The notes under the pieces are model-generated. The model did not search any database and had not been told where the DNA came from. It worked only from the letters and a program-made list of their open reading frames with translations. A DNA stretch of 64,000 bases from Jannaschia donghaensis. GTDB lineage: Bacteria; Pseudomonadota; Alphaproteobacteria; Rhodobacterales; Rhodobacteraceae. The stretch lies in NCBI RefSeq assembly GCF_001403795.1, contig NZ_CXSU01000011.1, positions 684,247 through 748,246 on the forward strand. Reading direction: 5' to 3'. The position numbers and the translations under genes were made by a program. The first letter of the stretch is position 1. The number at the start of each line of letters is the position of its first letter. This document shows, in pieces, positions 8,369 through 17,972 of this stretch.

Positions 8369-9076
8369 ATGACGCCGCGCATCGCCCTTCTGGACGACGA
8401 TCCGGCGATCCGCGACCTGCTGGCCAGTGCGCTGGAGGCGGCGGGGATGCAGGTCGCCACCTATGCCCGCGCCGACGCGTTCGAGGCGGCGCTGCGCAAG
8501 TCGACACCGGACGTCTGCCTGGTCGATCTGGGGTTGCCGGACCGCGACGGCCTGGCAGTCGTGTCGCGTCTGGCGCTGGAGGGCGGGGCGGCGATCATCA
8601 TCATTTCCGGGCGTGGGCAGGTGCAGGACCGGATCACCGGGCTTGAACTGGGGGCGGACGATTACGTCGTCAAACCGTTCGAGCCGGCGGAGATCGTCGC
8701 GCGTGTGCGGGCCCGTCTGCGCAAGGCCCCGGCGGCCCCATCGCGCAGCACCGCGACCTTCGGGCCCTTCGTGGCCGATTTCGACCGGTTCACCCTGTCC
8801 GGTCCCCCGGATCGGGTGAAGGGGGGCGAGGTCGCTTTCAGTCAGGCCGAGGCGGAGATTCTGCGCCTGTTCCTCGACCGGCCCCGCCGCCTGTTGACGC
8901 GCGCGGAGATGCAGGAAGCGCTGGGCGGGGCCGCGCACGACAGTTTCGACCGGGCGATGGACGTCCGCATTTCCCGCCTGCGCGCGAAACTGGGGGAGGA
9001 TCCGAAGAACCCGGCGTTGATCAAGACGATCTATGGTGCGGGGTATATCTTCCTGGGCGACGTCGCCTGGTCCTGA
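8369..9076 (+). CDS. OmpR/PhoB-family response regulator
   Basis: DNA-binding response regulator of 235 residues. The receiver domain has acidic residues DDD at 9-11, the phospho-acceptor Asp53 in LVDLGLPD and Lys102 in YVVKPF. A winged-helix DNA-binding domain occupies about residues 130-232, ending with the typical KTIYGAGYIF. The start at 8369 follows GAGGAGG. It partners the preceding hybrid kinase, giving a phosphorelay pair. Targets are unknown; the divergent acyl-CoA ligase/liv operon is the nearest candidate. Confidence 0.93.
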   Translation: MTPRIALLDDDPAIRDLLASALEAAGMQVATYARADAFEAALRKSTPDVCLVDLGLPDRDGLAVVSRLALEGGAAIIIISGRGQVQDRITGLELGADDYVVKPFEPAEIVARVRARLRKAPAAPSRSTATFGPFVADFDRFTLSGPPDRVKGGEVAFSQAEAEILRLFLDRPRRLLTRAEMQEALGGAAHDSFDRAMDVRISRLRAKLGEDPKNPALIKTIYGAGYIFLGDVAWS

Positions 9077-9078
9077 CG

Positions 9079-9297
9079 TCAGTGTCGCGCCAGGATCTTG
9101 GCGTGCAAATCCTTGATCATCCGACTGGCCGTCGTCTCGAACAGCGGGGGGATCAGCGCGTGGATCAGGGCGGCGGCCCCGGCCGCGAAGAGCGTTCCGG
9201 CAAAGCCCAGGGCGAAGCGCATGTGACCGAAATAGCTTTCCTGAACGGAGGCCGGGTGGTCGTGAAATCCGCGGATGAACTGGGCGATCTGGGTCAT
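9079..9297 (-). CDS. DUF6356 family small membrane protein
   Basis: A 72-residue protein, MTQIAQFIRGFHDHPASVQ onward, with one hydrophobic span (FALGFAGTLFAAGAAALIHA) and the family-typical ending LFETTASRMIKDLHAK. The residues YFGHMRFAL and HALIPPLFETTAS match what I know of DUF6356, a short alphaproteobacterial family of unknown function. It is convergent with the response regulator (two bases apart) and divergent from the Lrp-type regulator. The ATG at 9297 was chosen because the longer open frame runs through the promoter region of the neighbour. Confidence 0.8.
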   Translation of the reverse strand: MTQIAQFIRGFHDHPASVQESYFGHMRFALGFAGTLFAAGAAALIHALIPPLFETTASRMIKDLHAKILARH

Positions 9298-9402
9298 TGG
9301 AAGCCTTCGATGGATGAACTTCCGCCACTTTGCCCCAGCATCGCGGCAAAATCCTCCCAAAGAGGTTGATCGCAGTACGAATTCCGGGACATCATCCCAA
9401 AC

Positions 9403-9864
9403 ATGACTGATCTTATCGACGAAACGGATCGCCGTATCCTGCGGCAGCTGCAGAAAGACACCACGCCCAGCCTCGATACGCTGGCCGAAACGGTCGGTCT
9501 GTCGCGCAATGCCTGCTGGCGGCGGATCCGGCGGTTGGAGGCGGAGGGTATGATCCGGGAGCGGGTCGCCCATCTGGACGCGGAACTGCTGGGCCTGGGG
9601 CTGTCGGTCTTCGTGATGATCCGGGTGGGAAACCACGATGCGGGCTGGCTGGCGAAGTTTCAGGCCGTCGTCGCCGCGATGCCCGAAATCCAGGGCGCAC
9701 ACCGCATGACCGGCGATCTGGATTATGTGCTGCGTGTGCGGGTGCGCGACGTGGCGGATTACGACCGGTTCTACAAAACCCTGATCGGCCGGGTGCAGAT
9801 GGCCGACATCTCGGCCAGTTTCGTGATGGAGGATATAAAGGACACCACCGCGCTGCCGATCTGA
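9403..9864 (+). CDS. Lrp/AsnC family transcriptional regulator
   Basis: A 153-residue feast/famine-type regulator. An N-terminal helix-turn-helix (residues about 6-60, LIDETDRRILRQLQKD then LAETVGLSRNACWRRIRRLE) is followed by a RAM/AsnC ligand-binding domain with HRMTGDLDYVLRVRV. Such proteins act as octamers or dimers of dimers and respond to amino acids. The genes beside it are a DUF6356 gene (divergent) and an M20 amidohydrolase (convergent), so the target is not obvious. Confidence 0.92.
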   Translation: MTDLIDETDRRILRQLQKDTTPSLDTLAETVGLSRNACWRRIRRLEAEGMIRERVAHLDAELLGLGLSVFVMIRVGNHDAGWLAKFQAVVAAMPEIQGAHRMTGDLDYVLRVRVRDVADYDRFYKTLIGRVQMADISASFVMEDIKDTTALPI

Positions 9865-9869
9865 CCGAA

Positions 9870-9913
9870 CGGGCGCAGGTCGAACCCCCGCAGGATCTTA
9901 GCCCAGAAGAAGG
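9870..9913. repeat. Degenerate copy of a short intergenic repeat
   Basis: The stretch CGAACCCCCGCAGGATCTTA followed by GCCCAGAAGAAGG resembles the C-rich box, GGATATTT-like core and A/G-rich tail seen at 19121, 38278 and 61606. It fills the convergent gap between the Lrp regulator and the M20 hydrolase. Similarity was judged by eye, and this copy is the least certain. Confidence 0.35.
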
Positions 9914-9917
9914 CTGG

Positions 9918-11096
9918 TCAGGTCAGCGCGCGGGCGGCGTCGGCCAGGATGCGCAGGCCGGTCACGAGGTCCGCTTCGGCCGTGTCCTCGGCAAAATCGT
10001 GGCTGACCCCGCCGATGGATGGCGCAAAGAGCATCCCGACCGGCATCAGCCGGCTGACATTCGTGGCATCGTGGAGCGCGCCGGAGGGCATGTCGCGCCA
10101 TTTACCGGGTGCATGGGTCCGGGCGGCGGTGCGCAGGGCTGAGCGGATCCCGTCGTTCATGTCCACCGGGGGCAGGCAGGCCGTGTCAGATATGGTCAGC
10201 GTCAGGCCGGTATCGCGCGCGACCCGATCCAACGCATCGCGGACCGCGATTTCCATCCGGTCGAGGCGGGCTGTTTCCGCATCGCGCCACTGCACCGTGA
10301 ACCGCACACGACCGGGAATCGCGGACGGCGCATTGGGATGCACCGACACGTGCCCGATCGTCCAGACCGATTGGGGTGTGGCGACATTACGCAACGCGGT
10401 TCGAATGGCATGGTCGGCATCGGACAGGCCGCGCAAGGCATCGATGCGCAGGTGCATCGGCGTGGTGCCGGCGTGGTTTTGCTGCCCGGTCAGCGTGACA
10501 TCGGTCTGACGCAGGCCAACGATGGCGCTGACGACGCCTGCGACCTGACCGGCCGTATCCAGAACGGGGCCCTGTTCGATGTGATGCTCCAGATAGGCGG
10601 TGAAACGCGCCGGGTCCAGGAAATCGCCGGTGGCGGGCAGGGCGCGACGGGCGTCCCCAAAGGTCAGGCCGCCGAGATCGGTCAATTTGTCTGCCGCCGA
10701 CAGCGTCAGCGCCCCGGACCAGATTTCGGAGCCGGTGGTCGCACCAAAGCGCCCTTCCTCGTCCTGGAAGCTGACCACGGAGACATCCGAATTCGTCCGC
10801 GCCACTTCGAGCGCGGCAATCACGCCGAGCGCACCGTCAAGCCAGCCGCCTTCGGGTTGGGTGTCGGTGTGACTGCCCAGCAGCAGAGGGCCGCGCAGCC
10901 CCCAGACGTTGCCGGCGGGGTCGATGACCGGGTTCAATCCCGCGTCCGCGAACCGATCTGCCAGCCAAAGGCGCGCGCGCACATCGTCGGCATCGAAGGC
11001 GCGGCGAATAACGCCCCTGTGGTCACCGCTGACGCCTCCGATCGTGCGCAGGGCGTTCAGGTCCGACAGGAAACGGGCCGGGTCAGCGTCAGGCAT
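9918..11096 (-). CDS. M20-family Zn-dependent amidohydrolase (N-carbamoyl-amino acid / allantoate amidohydrolase type)
   Basis: Cytoplasmic metal-dependent hydrolase of 392 residues. Metal-binding motifs are [17 protein letters not shown] (His76, Asp87) and FQDEEGRF (Glu113/114), with HHIEQGP and NHAGTTPM downstream, typical of the HyuC/AllC branch of M20. Members cleave N-carbamoyl amino acids, allantoate or ureidoglycine derivatives and release ammonia. The ATG at 11096 overlaps the stop of the upstream HNH gene (ATGCCTGA). The xanthine dehydrogenase operon 5 kb away makes a purine-catabolic role possible, but the substrate cannot be fixed from sequence. Confidence 0.85.
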   Translation of the reverse strand: MPDADPARFLSDLNALRTIGGVSGDHRGVIRRAFDADDVRARLWLADRFADAGLNPVIDPAGNVWGLRGPLLLGSHTDTQPEGGWLDGALGVIAALEVARTNSDVSVVSFQDEEGRFGATTGSEIWSGALTLSAADKLTDLGGLTFGDARRALPATGDFLDPARFTAYLEHHIEQGPVLDTAGQVAGVVSAIVGLRQTDVTLTGQQNHAGTTPMHLRIDALRGLSDADHAIRTALRNVATPQSVWTIGHVSVHPNAPSAIPGRVRFTVQWRDAETARLDRMEIAVRDALDRVARDTGLTLTISDTACLPPVDMNDGIRSALRTAARTHAPGKWRDMPSGALHDATNVSRLMPVGMLFAPSIGGVSHDFAEDTAEADLVTGLRILADAARALT

Positions 11097-11961
11097 AGTC
11101 CTTTTCCCGATGCCATCTCAGGTAATCGGGGTGGGGGCAGTGACGCGGGTCCACGTCGTCCAGCATCAGGCGCATCTGTGGGTTCACCAATCGCTCTATT
11201 GTCGGAAGATCCACCTTGTTGTGGGAAATCAGCAGCGAATGATCATCGGCCACACGGATCAGGCCACGGTCGAACATCCAGTGGAGCGTGCCTGAAAGCG
11301 CGATGCCGTTGCGAACCACGTCCGGGCCGCCATCGCGAACCGATCGGATATGACAGGCCTGCACCTCGGCCCGGCCGCCGCCGTTGCGCAGTCGCAAGCC
11401 CGAGATGGCGCAGCGACCCTTGTACGCCCGCCGGACCATGCGGGCGAAGGCGGCGTCGCGGGCGGGGCGGGACGTGAGGATGTGGCGTCGGTCGGTGGCG
11501 AAGGCCGCTTGGTCTTCGGCCATCTGTCGCAACGGTCCCGTCCGCGGATGGGCGTCGATGTCCGCCACCTCCCGCAGACCTTCGTTCACGATGGCGGCGA
11601 AGTCGGCGTCCGAGAGGCGGCGCACAGCTGCCGTGTTGTTGCCACCGCTGCCGGTCGGCAAGTTCGACTCGTAAAGACGTCCGTCCGGACGCTTGCGTGG
11701 CACGCGCGCCTCGAAATCCAGCATTTCGCGCAGGTCTAGATCGGCATAGAAGCGGTCTTTGACATGCGGATCTGGGCGTATATCGATCACCTTTTGCACG
11801 TGGGTATAGCCAAAGGCACCGCGACGGCCTTCGTAAAATACGACCCAGTCGCCGACGACTTCCTGCATCATGCCGAGATATTGTTTGGGGAAGTTGTACC
11901 ATTGCCCGTGCGCGTCGTCATAGATCGACTGCGGGTTCTGGATCAGAACCGCATGGCTCAA
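11089..11961 (-). CDS. HNH endonuclease family protein coupled to dnaE
   Basis: A 290-residue protein with a C-terminal HNH nuclease domain: [18 protein letters not shown] (His204), [16 protein letters not shown] (Asn218, His227), as in the HNH_2 class. The N-terminal 160 residues ([20 protein letters not shown]) look like a substrate-recognition domain seen in restriction-like HNH proteins. I chose a TTG start at 11961: it overlaps the dnaE TGA (TTGA) and has GGAGG just upstream; no ATG is available in frame. The stop overlaps the M20 gene. It may be a DNA-modification-dependent nuclease or a house-keeping one; no methylase is nearby. Confidence 0.8.
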   Translation of the reverse strand: MSHAVLIQNPQSIYDDAHGQWYNFPKQYLGMMQEVVGDWVVFYEGRRGAFGYTHVQKVIDIRPDPHVKDRFYADLDLREMLDFEARVPRKRPDGRLYESNLPTGSGGNNTAAVRRLSDADFAAIVNEGLREVADIDAHPRTGPLRQMAEDQAAFATDRRHILTSRPARDAAFARMVRRAYKGRCAISGLRLRNGGGRAEVQACHIRSVRDGGPDVVRNGIALSGTLHWMFDRGLIRVADDHSLLISHNKVDLPTIERLVNPQMRLMLDDVDPRHCPHPDYLRWHREKDYA

Positions 11962-14900
11962 ACCTCCTCCACCATCGCCACGCCCGGTAGCGAGCGCAGC
12001 GCGCCCTTCACCTTGGGGTTCACCGGATAGAGATCGGGCAGGCGCAGTTCCACCTCGCCAGGCAGATCGTCTCCCAACAGGCACAGGTGCATCGGGCCGC
12101 GGCCGGCCGCGCCGCCTTCGCGCGACAGCCGGTCCAGCAGGCCCTGCAGGGGTCCGACGGCCTCCGCCTCCTCGACGAAGATGCGCAGGCCGATCTGGGG
12201 GCCACGGTCCACCGCCTCGTCCATCGGCGTGACGGCGCGGGCCAGAAGCTTGAGCTGATCCGCCTCCTGCGTGGCTTCCACCTGCAGGATCACGCGGCAT
12301 CCCGCCTCCAGATGTTCGCGACTGGTGTCGAGCGTATCGGAGAAGACCATCGCTTCGTAAGCTCCGGTCGGGTCGCTGGCTTGCAGGAAGGCGAAACGGT
12401 TGCCGCGCGCGGACTTGCGCTCCTGGCGGGAGGATACGATGCCGGCCATCTTGGCGACCATCGCGCCGCCGCTCGACAGTCGGGACTGCACGTCGGCAAG
12501 GGTCATGACGTCCTGCCGCTTGAGCGCGGGCATGTAGTCGTCGAGCGGATGCCCCGACAGGTAGAAGCCGATGGCCTTGAACTCCTCCCCCAGACGCTCG
12601 GCCGGCAGCCAGTCGTCGCGGAAGGGCAGGCGGGGTTCGGGCAGGTCGTCGCCAGCTTCGCCGAAGAGGCTGACCTGATTGGACGCGCGTTGGTCGTGGA
12701 TCGCGGCGGAATAGCTGACCAGACCGTCCAACGCCTCGAGGACCCGCGCCCGGTTGTCGTCGATTTCGTCGAACGCCCCGGCACGGGCCAGCATTTCCAG
12801 CGGGCGCTTGCCCACGCGCTTTAGATCCACGCGGCGGGCAAAGTCGTAAAGGGTGGAAAACGGCGCATCGCCGCGCCCATCGACGACCAGCCGCATTGCT
12901 TCGACACCGACGTTCTTGAGCGCGCCGAGCCCATAGACCAGCTTGCCGTCCGCCACACCAAAACGCGCGCCCGAGCGGTTGACGCAGGGTGGTACGATCG
13001 TCAGGCCCAAGCCGCCGCGATCGGTGCTCTTGCGCACTTCCTCGGCATAGATGGCGAGCTTGTCGGTCAGATGGATGTCGGAGTTCATGATGCCGGCCAT
13101 GAATTCGACCGGATGGTTCGCCTTGAGCCAGGCCGTCTGGTAGCTGACGACGGCATAGGCGGCGGCGTGGGATTTGTTGAAGCCATAGTTGGCGAATTTG
13201 TCGAGCAGGGCCCAGACCTCGTTTGCCTTGGCCTTGTCGACGCCGTTCTTGGCCGATCCTTCCAGGAAGATCGGCTTTTGCGCGTCCATTTCCGCCTGGA
13301 TCTTCTTGCCCATCGCGCGGCGCAGCAGGTCGGCCCCGCCCAGCGAATAGCCAGCCATTTCCTGCGCGATCTGCATCACCTGTTCCTGGTAGACGATGAT
13401 GCCCTGCGTCTCGTCCAGAATGTGGTCGATGGAGGGGTGCAGGGTGTCGCGCTTGGACAGGCCGTTCTTGACCTCGCAGAACTTCGGAATGTTCTCCATC
13501 GGGCCGGGACGGTAGAGCGCGACCAGCGCCACGATGTCCTCGATGCAGTCGGGCTTCATGCGCCGCAGCGCATCCATCATGCCTGTCGATTCCACTTGGA
13601 AGACGGCGATGGTGCGCGCGGCCGAATAAAGCTCATAGCTGGCGGCATCATCCAGCGGGATCAGGTTGATATCGTTTTCGGTGCCCGGCGTGGGATCATA
13701 GAGTTTGCGCCCGTCGGCGGTCATGTGGATGTCGCGGCCCTGGCCCCGGATCAGTTCCACCGCGTTCTGCACCTGCGTCAGAGTTTTCAGGCCAAGGAAG
13801 TCGAACTTCACCAGACCGGCCTTTTCCACCCATTTCATGTTGAACTGCGTCGCCGCCATGTCCGAGCGCGGGTCTTTATACAGCGGCACCAATCGGTCCA
13901 GCGGTCGGTCCCCGATCACGACGCCGGCGGCGTGGGTCGAGGCGTTGCGCAGCAGCCCCTCCAGCTTCTCGGCGTAGTCCAGCAGACGCTTGACGGGATT
14001 CGAGCGTCCCTCGCGCCGGTCCTGTTCGCTTTCGCGCGCGGCCTCTCTCAGACGGGGTTCATCGGTCAGGGCCTTGGTGATCGAGACGGGTTTGACGCCC
14101 TCCACCGGGATCATCTTGGACAGCTGATCGCACTGAAAATACGACATGCCCAACACGCGCCCCACGTCGCGCACGGCGGCCTTGGACAGCAGCGCACCAA
14201 AGGTGATGATCTGACCGACCTTGTCGCGGCCGTACTTCTCCTGAACGTATTGGATCACCTCTTCCCTGCGATCCATGCAGAAGTCGATATCGAAGTCGGG
14301 CATCGACACCCGCTCGGGGTTCAGGAACCGCTCGAACAGCAGGGCGTAGCGCAGCGGATCCAGGTCGGTGATGGTCAGCGCATAGGCCACCAACGACCCC
14401 GCGCCCGACCCGCGACCCGGACCGACGGGAATATCCTGATCCTTGGCCCATTTGATGAAGTCGGCAACGATCAGAAAATAGCCGGGGAAGCCCATGCCTT
14501 CGATGATGCCCAACTCATAGTCGAGGCGTTTCTCGTACTCCTCGACGGGCGCGGCGTGCGGGATCACGGCGAGGCGGGCCTTGAGCCCTTCGACGGACTG
14601 GCGGCGCAACTCCTCGATCTCGTTGTCGGCGAATTTGGGCAGGATCGGATCGCGACCATAGGATTTGAACGCGCAGCGGCGCGCGATTTCGATCGTGGAC
14701 TCAAGCGCTTCGGGCAAGTCGGCAAAAAGCGTGGCCATCTCCGACTGCGATGCGAAGTGATGGCGCGGCGTGACCTGCCGGCGCGGGGCCTGCTGATCGA
14801 CATAAGCGCCTTCGCCGATGCACAGGAAGGCGTCATGTGCCTCGTGCATCTTGGGGTCCGGGAAATAGACGTCGTTGGTGGCGACCAGCGGGATGTTGCG

Positions 14901-15479
14901 GGCATAGGCCTGCTCGACGTGGAACCGTTCCGTCGGTTCCGGCGTGCGCTGGCGTTGCAACTCGATATAGAGCCGGTCGCCGTATATCCCGTGCAATCGG
15001 CCCAGCAATCCTTCGGCCTTGGCTTCCTGTCCGTCGGACACCAATCGGCCGATGGCCCCGTCCGGCCCGCCGGTCAGACAGATCAGCCCGTCGGAGAATT
15101 CGGCCAGCTCCTCGACCGTGACCTGCGGCAGAAGGTCCGGACGTTCGAGATACAGGCAGGAATTCAGGCGCATGAGGTTGCCGTATCCCGCCTCGTCCTG
15201 GGCCAGCAGGACGATCGGCGCGGGTTTGCGGGGCTTTTCCCCCGGACCCGCCGGATCATGCATCAGATCGATCTGGCAGCCCATGATCGGCTGAATGCCC
15301 CGGCCCGCGAGCCCCGTTGCCGCCTCCAGCGCGGCGAACATGTTGTTGGTGTCCGTGACGGCCACGGCCGGCATGTCGTGGCGCGCCACCAGATCGGGCA
15401 GGCCTTTCAGCCGAACAGCCCCTTCCAGCAGGGAATATTCGGTGTGCAGGCGCAGGTGGATGAATCGTGGATTGGGCAT
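11958..15479 (-). CDS. dnaE: DNA polymerase III subunit alpha
   Basis: Replicative polymerase catalytic subunit, 1173 residues, normal for DnaE1. The N-terminal PHP domain begins MPNPRFIHLRLHTEYSLLEG. The palm carries the catalytic aspartates in MPDFDIDFCMD, preceded by GPGRGSGAGSLVAYAL. The helix-hairpin-helix and OB-fold regions follow in the last third (YLSGHPLDDYMP, FAFLQASDPTG). The ATG at 15479 was preferred over the longer frame to 15707, since homology to the family begins there. Downstream it is coupled to an HNH nuclease gene. Confidence 0.96.
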   Translation of the reverse strand: MPNPRFIHLRLHTEYSLLEGAVRLKGLPDLVARHDMPAVAVTDTNNMFAALEAATGLAGRGIQPIMGCQIDLMHDPAGPGEKPRKPAPIVLLAQDEAGYGNLMRLNSCLYLERPDLLPQVTVEELAEFSDGLICLTGGPDGAIGRLVSDGQEAKAEGLLGRLHGIYGDRLYIELQRQRTPEPTERFHVEQAYARNIPLVATNDVYFPDPKMHEAHDAFLCIGEGAYVDQQAPRRQVTPRHHFASQSEMATLFADLPEALESTIEIARRCAFKSYGRDPILPKFADNEIEELRRQSVEGLKARLAVIPHAAPVEEYEKRLDYELGIIEGMGFPGYFLIVADFIKWAKDQDIPVGPGRGSGAGSLVAYALTITDLDPLRYALLFERFLNPERVSMPDFDIDFCMDRREEVIQYVQEKYGRDKVGQIITFGALLSKAAVRDVGRVLGMSYFQCDQLSKMIPVEGVKPVSITKALTDEPRLREAARESEQDRREGRSNPVKRLLDYAEKLEGLLRNASTHAAGVVIGDRPLDRLVPLYKDPRSDMAATQFNMKWVEKAGLVKFDFLGLKTLTQVQNAVELIRGQGRDIHMTADGRKLYDPTPGTENDINLIPLDDAASYELYSAARTIAVFQVESTGMMDALRRMKPDCIEDIVALVALYRPGPMENIPKFCEVKNGLSKRDTLHPSIDHILDETQGIIVYQEQVMQIAQEMAGYSLGGADLLRRAMGKKIQAEMDAQKPIFLEGSAKNGVDKAKANEVWALLDKFANYGFNKSHAAAYAVVSYQTAWLKANHPVEFMAGIMNSDIHLTDKLAIYAEEVRKSTDRGGLGLTIVPPCVNRSGARFGVADGKLVYGLGALKNVGVEAMRLVVDGRGDAPFSTLYDFARRVDLKRVGKRPLEMLARAGAFDEIDDNRARVLEALDGLVSYSAAIHDQRASNQVSLFGEAGDDLPEPRLPFRDDWLPAERLGEEFKAIGFYLSGHPLDDYMPALKRQDVMTLADVQSRLSSGGAMVAKMAGIVSSRQERKSARGNRFAFLQASDPTGAYEAMVFSDTLDTSREHLEAGCRVILQVEATQEADQLKLLARAVTPMDEAVDRGPQIGLRIFVEEAEAVGPLQGLLDRLSREGGAAGRGPMHLCLLGDDLPGEVELRLPDLYPVNPKVKGALRSLPGVAMVEEV

Positions 15480-15699
15480 GGCCGGATCATACGAACCCGG
15501 CCCGGCGCGGGCCAGCCCCGTCAACGCCCAAGGAACGGGCAACGTGGCGGAATCGTCCCTTGGGTTGACCGGCTTTCGGCGATCCGTCGCCCGATCATAG
15601 CCTTTTCTTCCCGTAAACCATGGCGTTGCACCTGCGATCGGTTTCTTGTCAGGGTACCCTTCACGGAAGGGTTCAGTTTCCCAATCGCGGATTGTCGTC

Positions 15700-16419
15700 T
15701 TGACCAAGGTCTATCTTCCCCCCGTTGCGCTTCGGGTGTTCTTTTTGTTCTGCATCGTCGATGCCGGCTTCATCGCGGCCTTCGCCATCGGTCACGATGC
15801 GGGTTTGCCGGAGGCTTTCTGGCTGGGGCGGGACAGCGGCTGGCCGGAGCGTTTCAATTTCCTGAAGTGGGCTATCATCGCGGCGCTGTGCACAGGCGTG
15901 GCCGTGCGGTGGCGAAACCCGCTGTTCTTCGGCCTCGCGCTGGCCGCGCTTGTCCTGCTGTACGACGACTCCCGCCAATTGCATGAACGGTTGCCCGTAC
16001 TGATTCTGGATGTGACGGGTCTGCGCAGGCTGGGGTTGCCCGGCGACCACATGCTGACATCTGTCGCGGTTTTCGGGGTGATCGGTCTGGTATGTGCTGC
16101 GCTGGTCGCGCTGTCCCTTCGCCTTGGCCCCGCGCAAAACCCCGAATCCGCGCGGCTTGTCCTGACCGACACGATCCGGCTGGTCGGATTGCTTGCGTTC
16201 TTCGGGATCGGCGTCGATCTGGTCCACGGTATCGTCGACAAGCTCTTGCCGGTCGCATCATTGCTCCTGACCGTGCTGGAGGAGGGCGGCGAGATGGTCT
16301 CTCTTTCACTTCTGCTGTCGTATTTTGCGCGGCAGGCCATGCTTCCGGAGCGTACGGGACGGGAACTTGCCGGTCGCCCAGCGTCCCGAGCGAAGACCCG
16401 GCCCACCGACGTGAGATAA
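15700..16419 (+). CDS. Predicted integral membrane protein, family not recognised
   Basis: A protein of 239 residues (257 if the TTG at 15646 is used) with about five hydrophobic segments, including [60 protein letters not shown] and [16 protein letters not shown]. The pattern suggests a small inner-membrane protein. No ATG lies near the start; TTG at 15700 ([11 protein letters not shown]) best places the first membrane span. It is divergent from dnaE and lies 191 bases before xdhA, with no overlap, so it is probably not part of that operon. Confidence 0.65.
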   Translation: MTKVYLPPVALRVFFLFCIVDAGFIAAFAIGHDAGLPEAFWLGRDSGWPERFNFLKWAIIAALCTGVAVRWRNPLFFGLALAALVLLYDDSRQLHERLPVLILDVTGLRRLGLPGDHMLTSVAVFGVIGLVCAALVALSLRLGPAQNPESARLVLTDTIRLVGLLAFFGIGVDLVHGIVDKLLPVASLLLTVLEEGGEMVSLSLLLSYFARQAMLPERTGRELAGRPASRAKTRPTDVR

Positions 16420-16610
16420 AGCGCGCCGCCGATCGCATGGGGCGCGTGGGTCGCCAGGACGGCGACCCTGCGGAACCGTCGCGCGACCAAGCGTCCGGAT
16501 CGGCAGGGCAGACTTGCAAATTGGCGTGTGGCCGGGTTTCATCGCACCGCCCTCTCTACGCCGCATCGGGGGGGCGGACCTCCCCATCCGGTATCGCGGC
16601 GAAAGACGAC

Positions 16611-17972
16611 ATGGACATTCCCTTCCGCCTGAACGGCGAAGACGCCACAGCCGTGACCGACGATCCGACGACGACCCTTCTGGACTGGCTGCGCGAAGAT
16701 CGCGGCCTGACCGGCACCAAGGAGGGCTGCAACGAAGGCGACTGCGGCGCGTGTTCGGTCATCGTTACGGGCGACGACGGCACGCCGAAGGCGCTGAATG
16801 CCTGCATCCTGTTCCTGCCGCAGATCGCGGGCAAATCGGTCCGCACGGTCGAGGGGTTGGCCGGGCCGGACGGCGCGCTGCATCCGGTGCAGCGCGCGAT
16901 GGTCGATGAACACGGGTCGCAATGCGGCTTTTGCACGCCGGGGTTCGTGACCACGATGGCGGCGGCCCACGCGCGCGGCGATACCGATCATCTGGACCAG
17001 ATCGCCGGGAACCTGTGCCGCTGCACCGGCTACGCCCCGATCCTGCGCGCGGCCGAGGTGGCCGCGGATGCCCCGGTGCCCGACGCGATGACCGAGGGCC
17101 CCGTCGCCGGGTCCGATATCCTGGGATCCGACCATCATCATCCGCGCTCCGCCGACGACTTGGCGGCCTGGTACGTCGAAAACCCCGATGCCACGCTGGT
17201 GGCCGGGGCGACGGACGTCGGTCTGTGGGTGACGAAGCAGTTTCGCCCGCTGGGCACGCTGGCCTTCTTGGCCGGCTGCGAAGACCTGAAGGGCGTCGAC
17301 GTCGGGGAAGATGAAATCTCCATCGGTGCGATGTGCGATATGGAGACGCTGCGTCACGCCATGGCCCCCCATCATGCCAGCTTTGCCGAGCTTTTGCGCC
17401 GCTACGGCAGCGTGCAGGTCCGCAACGCCGCCACCATCGGGGGTAACATCGCCAACGGCTCCCCCATCGGGGACAGCCCGCCCGCCCTGATCGCGCTGGG
17501 CGCGACGCTGCATCTGCGGCGCGGCGATATCCGGCGGTCGATGCCGTTGGAGGATTATTTCCTCGACTACGGCAAGCAGGATCGGCAACCGGGTGAATTC
17601 GTGGAGCGTGTGACGATCCCGCGGCAGGTCGACACGCTGGTTTGTCACAAGCTGTCCAAGCGGTTCGATCAGGACATTTCCGCCGTCTGCGGAGCCTTCG
17701 ACATCGTCGTGGAGGCGGGCGTGATCGCCTCGGCCCGCATCGCGTTTGGGGGTATGGCAGGGACGCCCAAACGCGCCCGCGCGACCGAAGACGCGCTGAT
17801 CGGGAAGGTGTTCGACGCCGCGACGCTGGCCGAAGCATCGAAGGCCCTGGGCACGGATTTCTCGCCGCTCAGCGACATGCGCGCTTCCGCCGCGTACCGG
17901 TTGCAGGCCGCGCAGGGAATGCTGCGGCGCCTGGCCGACCCGGCCCCGGCGATCCTGGAGGTGCGGGCATGA
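16611..17972 (+). CDS. xdhA: Xanthine dehydrogenase small subunit (2Fe-2S and FAD)
   Basis: Electron-transfer subunit of xanthine dehydrogenase, 453 residues. The first [2Fe-2S] site uses C40, C45, C48 and C65 ([13 protein letters not shown]); the second uses C105, C108, C136 and C138 (CGFCTPG, CRCTGY). The FAD domain follows ([29 protein letters not shown]), then a CO-dehydrogenase flavoprotein C-terminal domain. It passes electrons from the molybdenum site of XdhB to NAD+. The ATG at 16611 is the usual family start (MDIPFRLNG). The stop overlaps the xdhB start (ATGA). Confidence 0.95.
   Translation: MDIPFRLNGEDATAVTDDPTTTLLDWLREDRGLTGTKEGCNEGDCGACSVIVTGDDGTPKALNACILFLPQIAGKSVRTVEGLAGPDGALHPVQRAMVDEHGSQCGFCTPGFVTTMAAAHARGDTDHLDQIAGNLCRCTGYAPILRAAEVAADAPVPDAMTEGPVAGSDILGSDHHHPRSADDLAAWYVENPDATLVAGATDVGLWVTKQFRPLGTLAFLAGCEDLKGVDVGEDEISIGAMCDMETLRHAMAPHHASFAELLRRYGSVQVRNAATIGGNIANGSPIGDSPPALIALGATLHLRRGDIRRSMPLEDYFLDYGKQDRQPGEFVERVTIPRQVDTLVCHKLSKRFDQDISAVCGAFDIVVEAGVIASARIAFGGMAGTPKRARATEDALIGKVFDAATLAEASKALGTDFSPLSDMRASAAYRLQAAQGMLRRLADPAPAILEVRA

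Noticed and set aside
13071-15986. A very long plus-strand open frame opposite dnaE (and similar long antisense frames opposite the acyl-CoA ligase, glmS, ptsP and hisS).
   Set aside because: High-GC coding DNA often leaves the opposite strand open. The predicted proteins are rich in Arg, His, Gly and Pro without recognisable domains, while the opposite strand encodes clear families.
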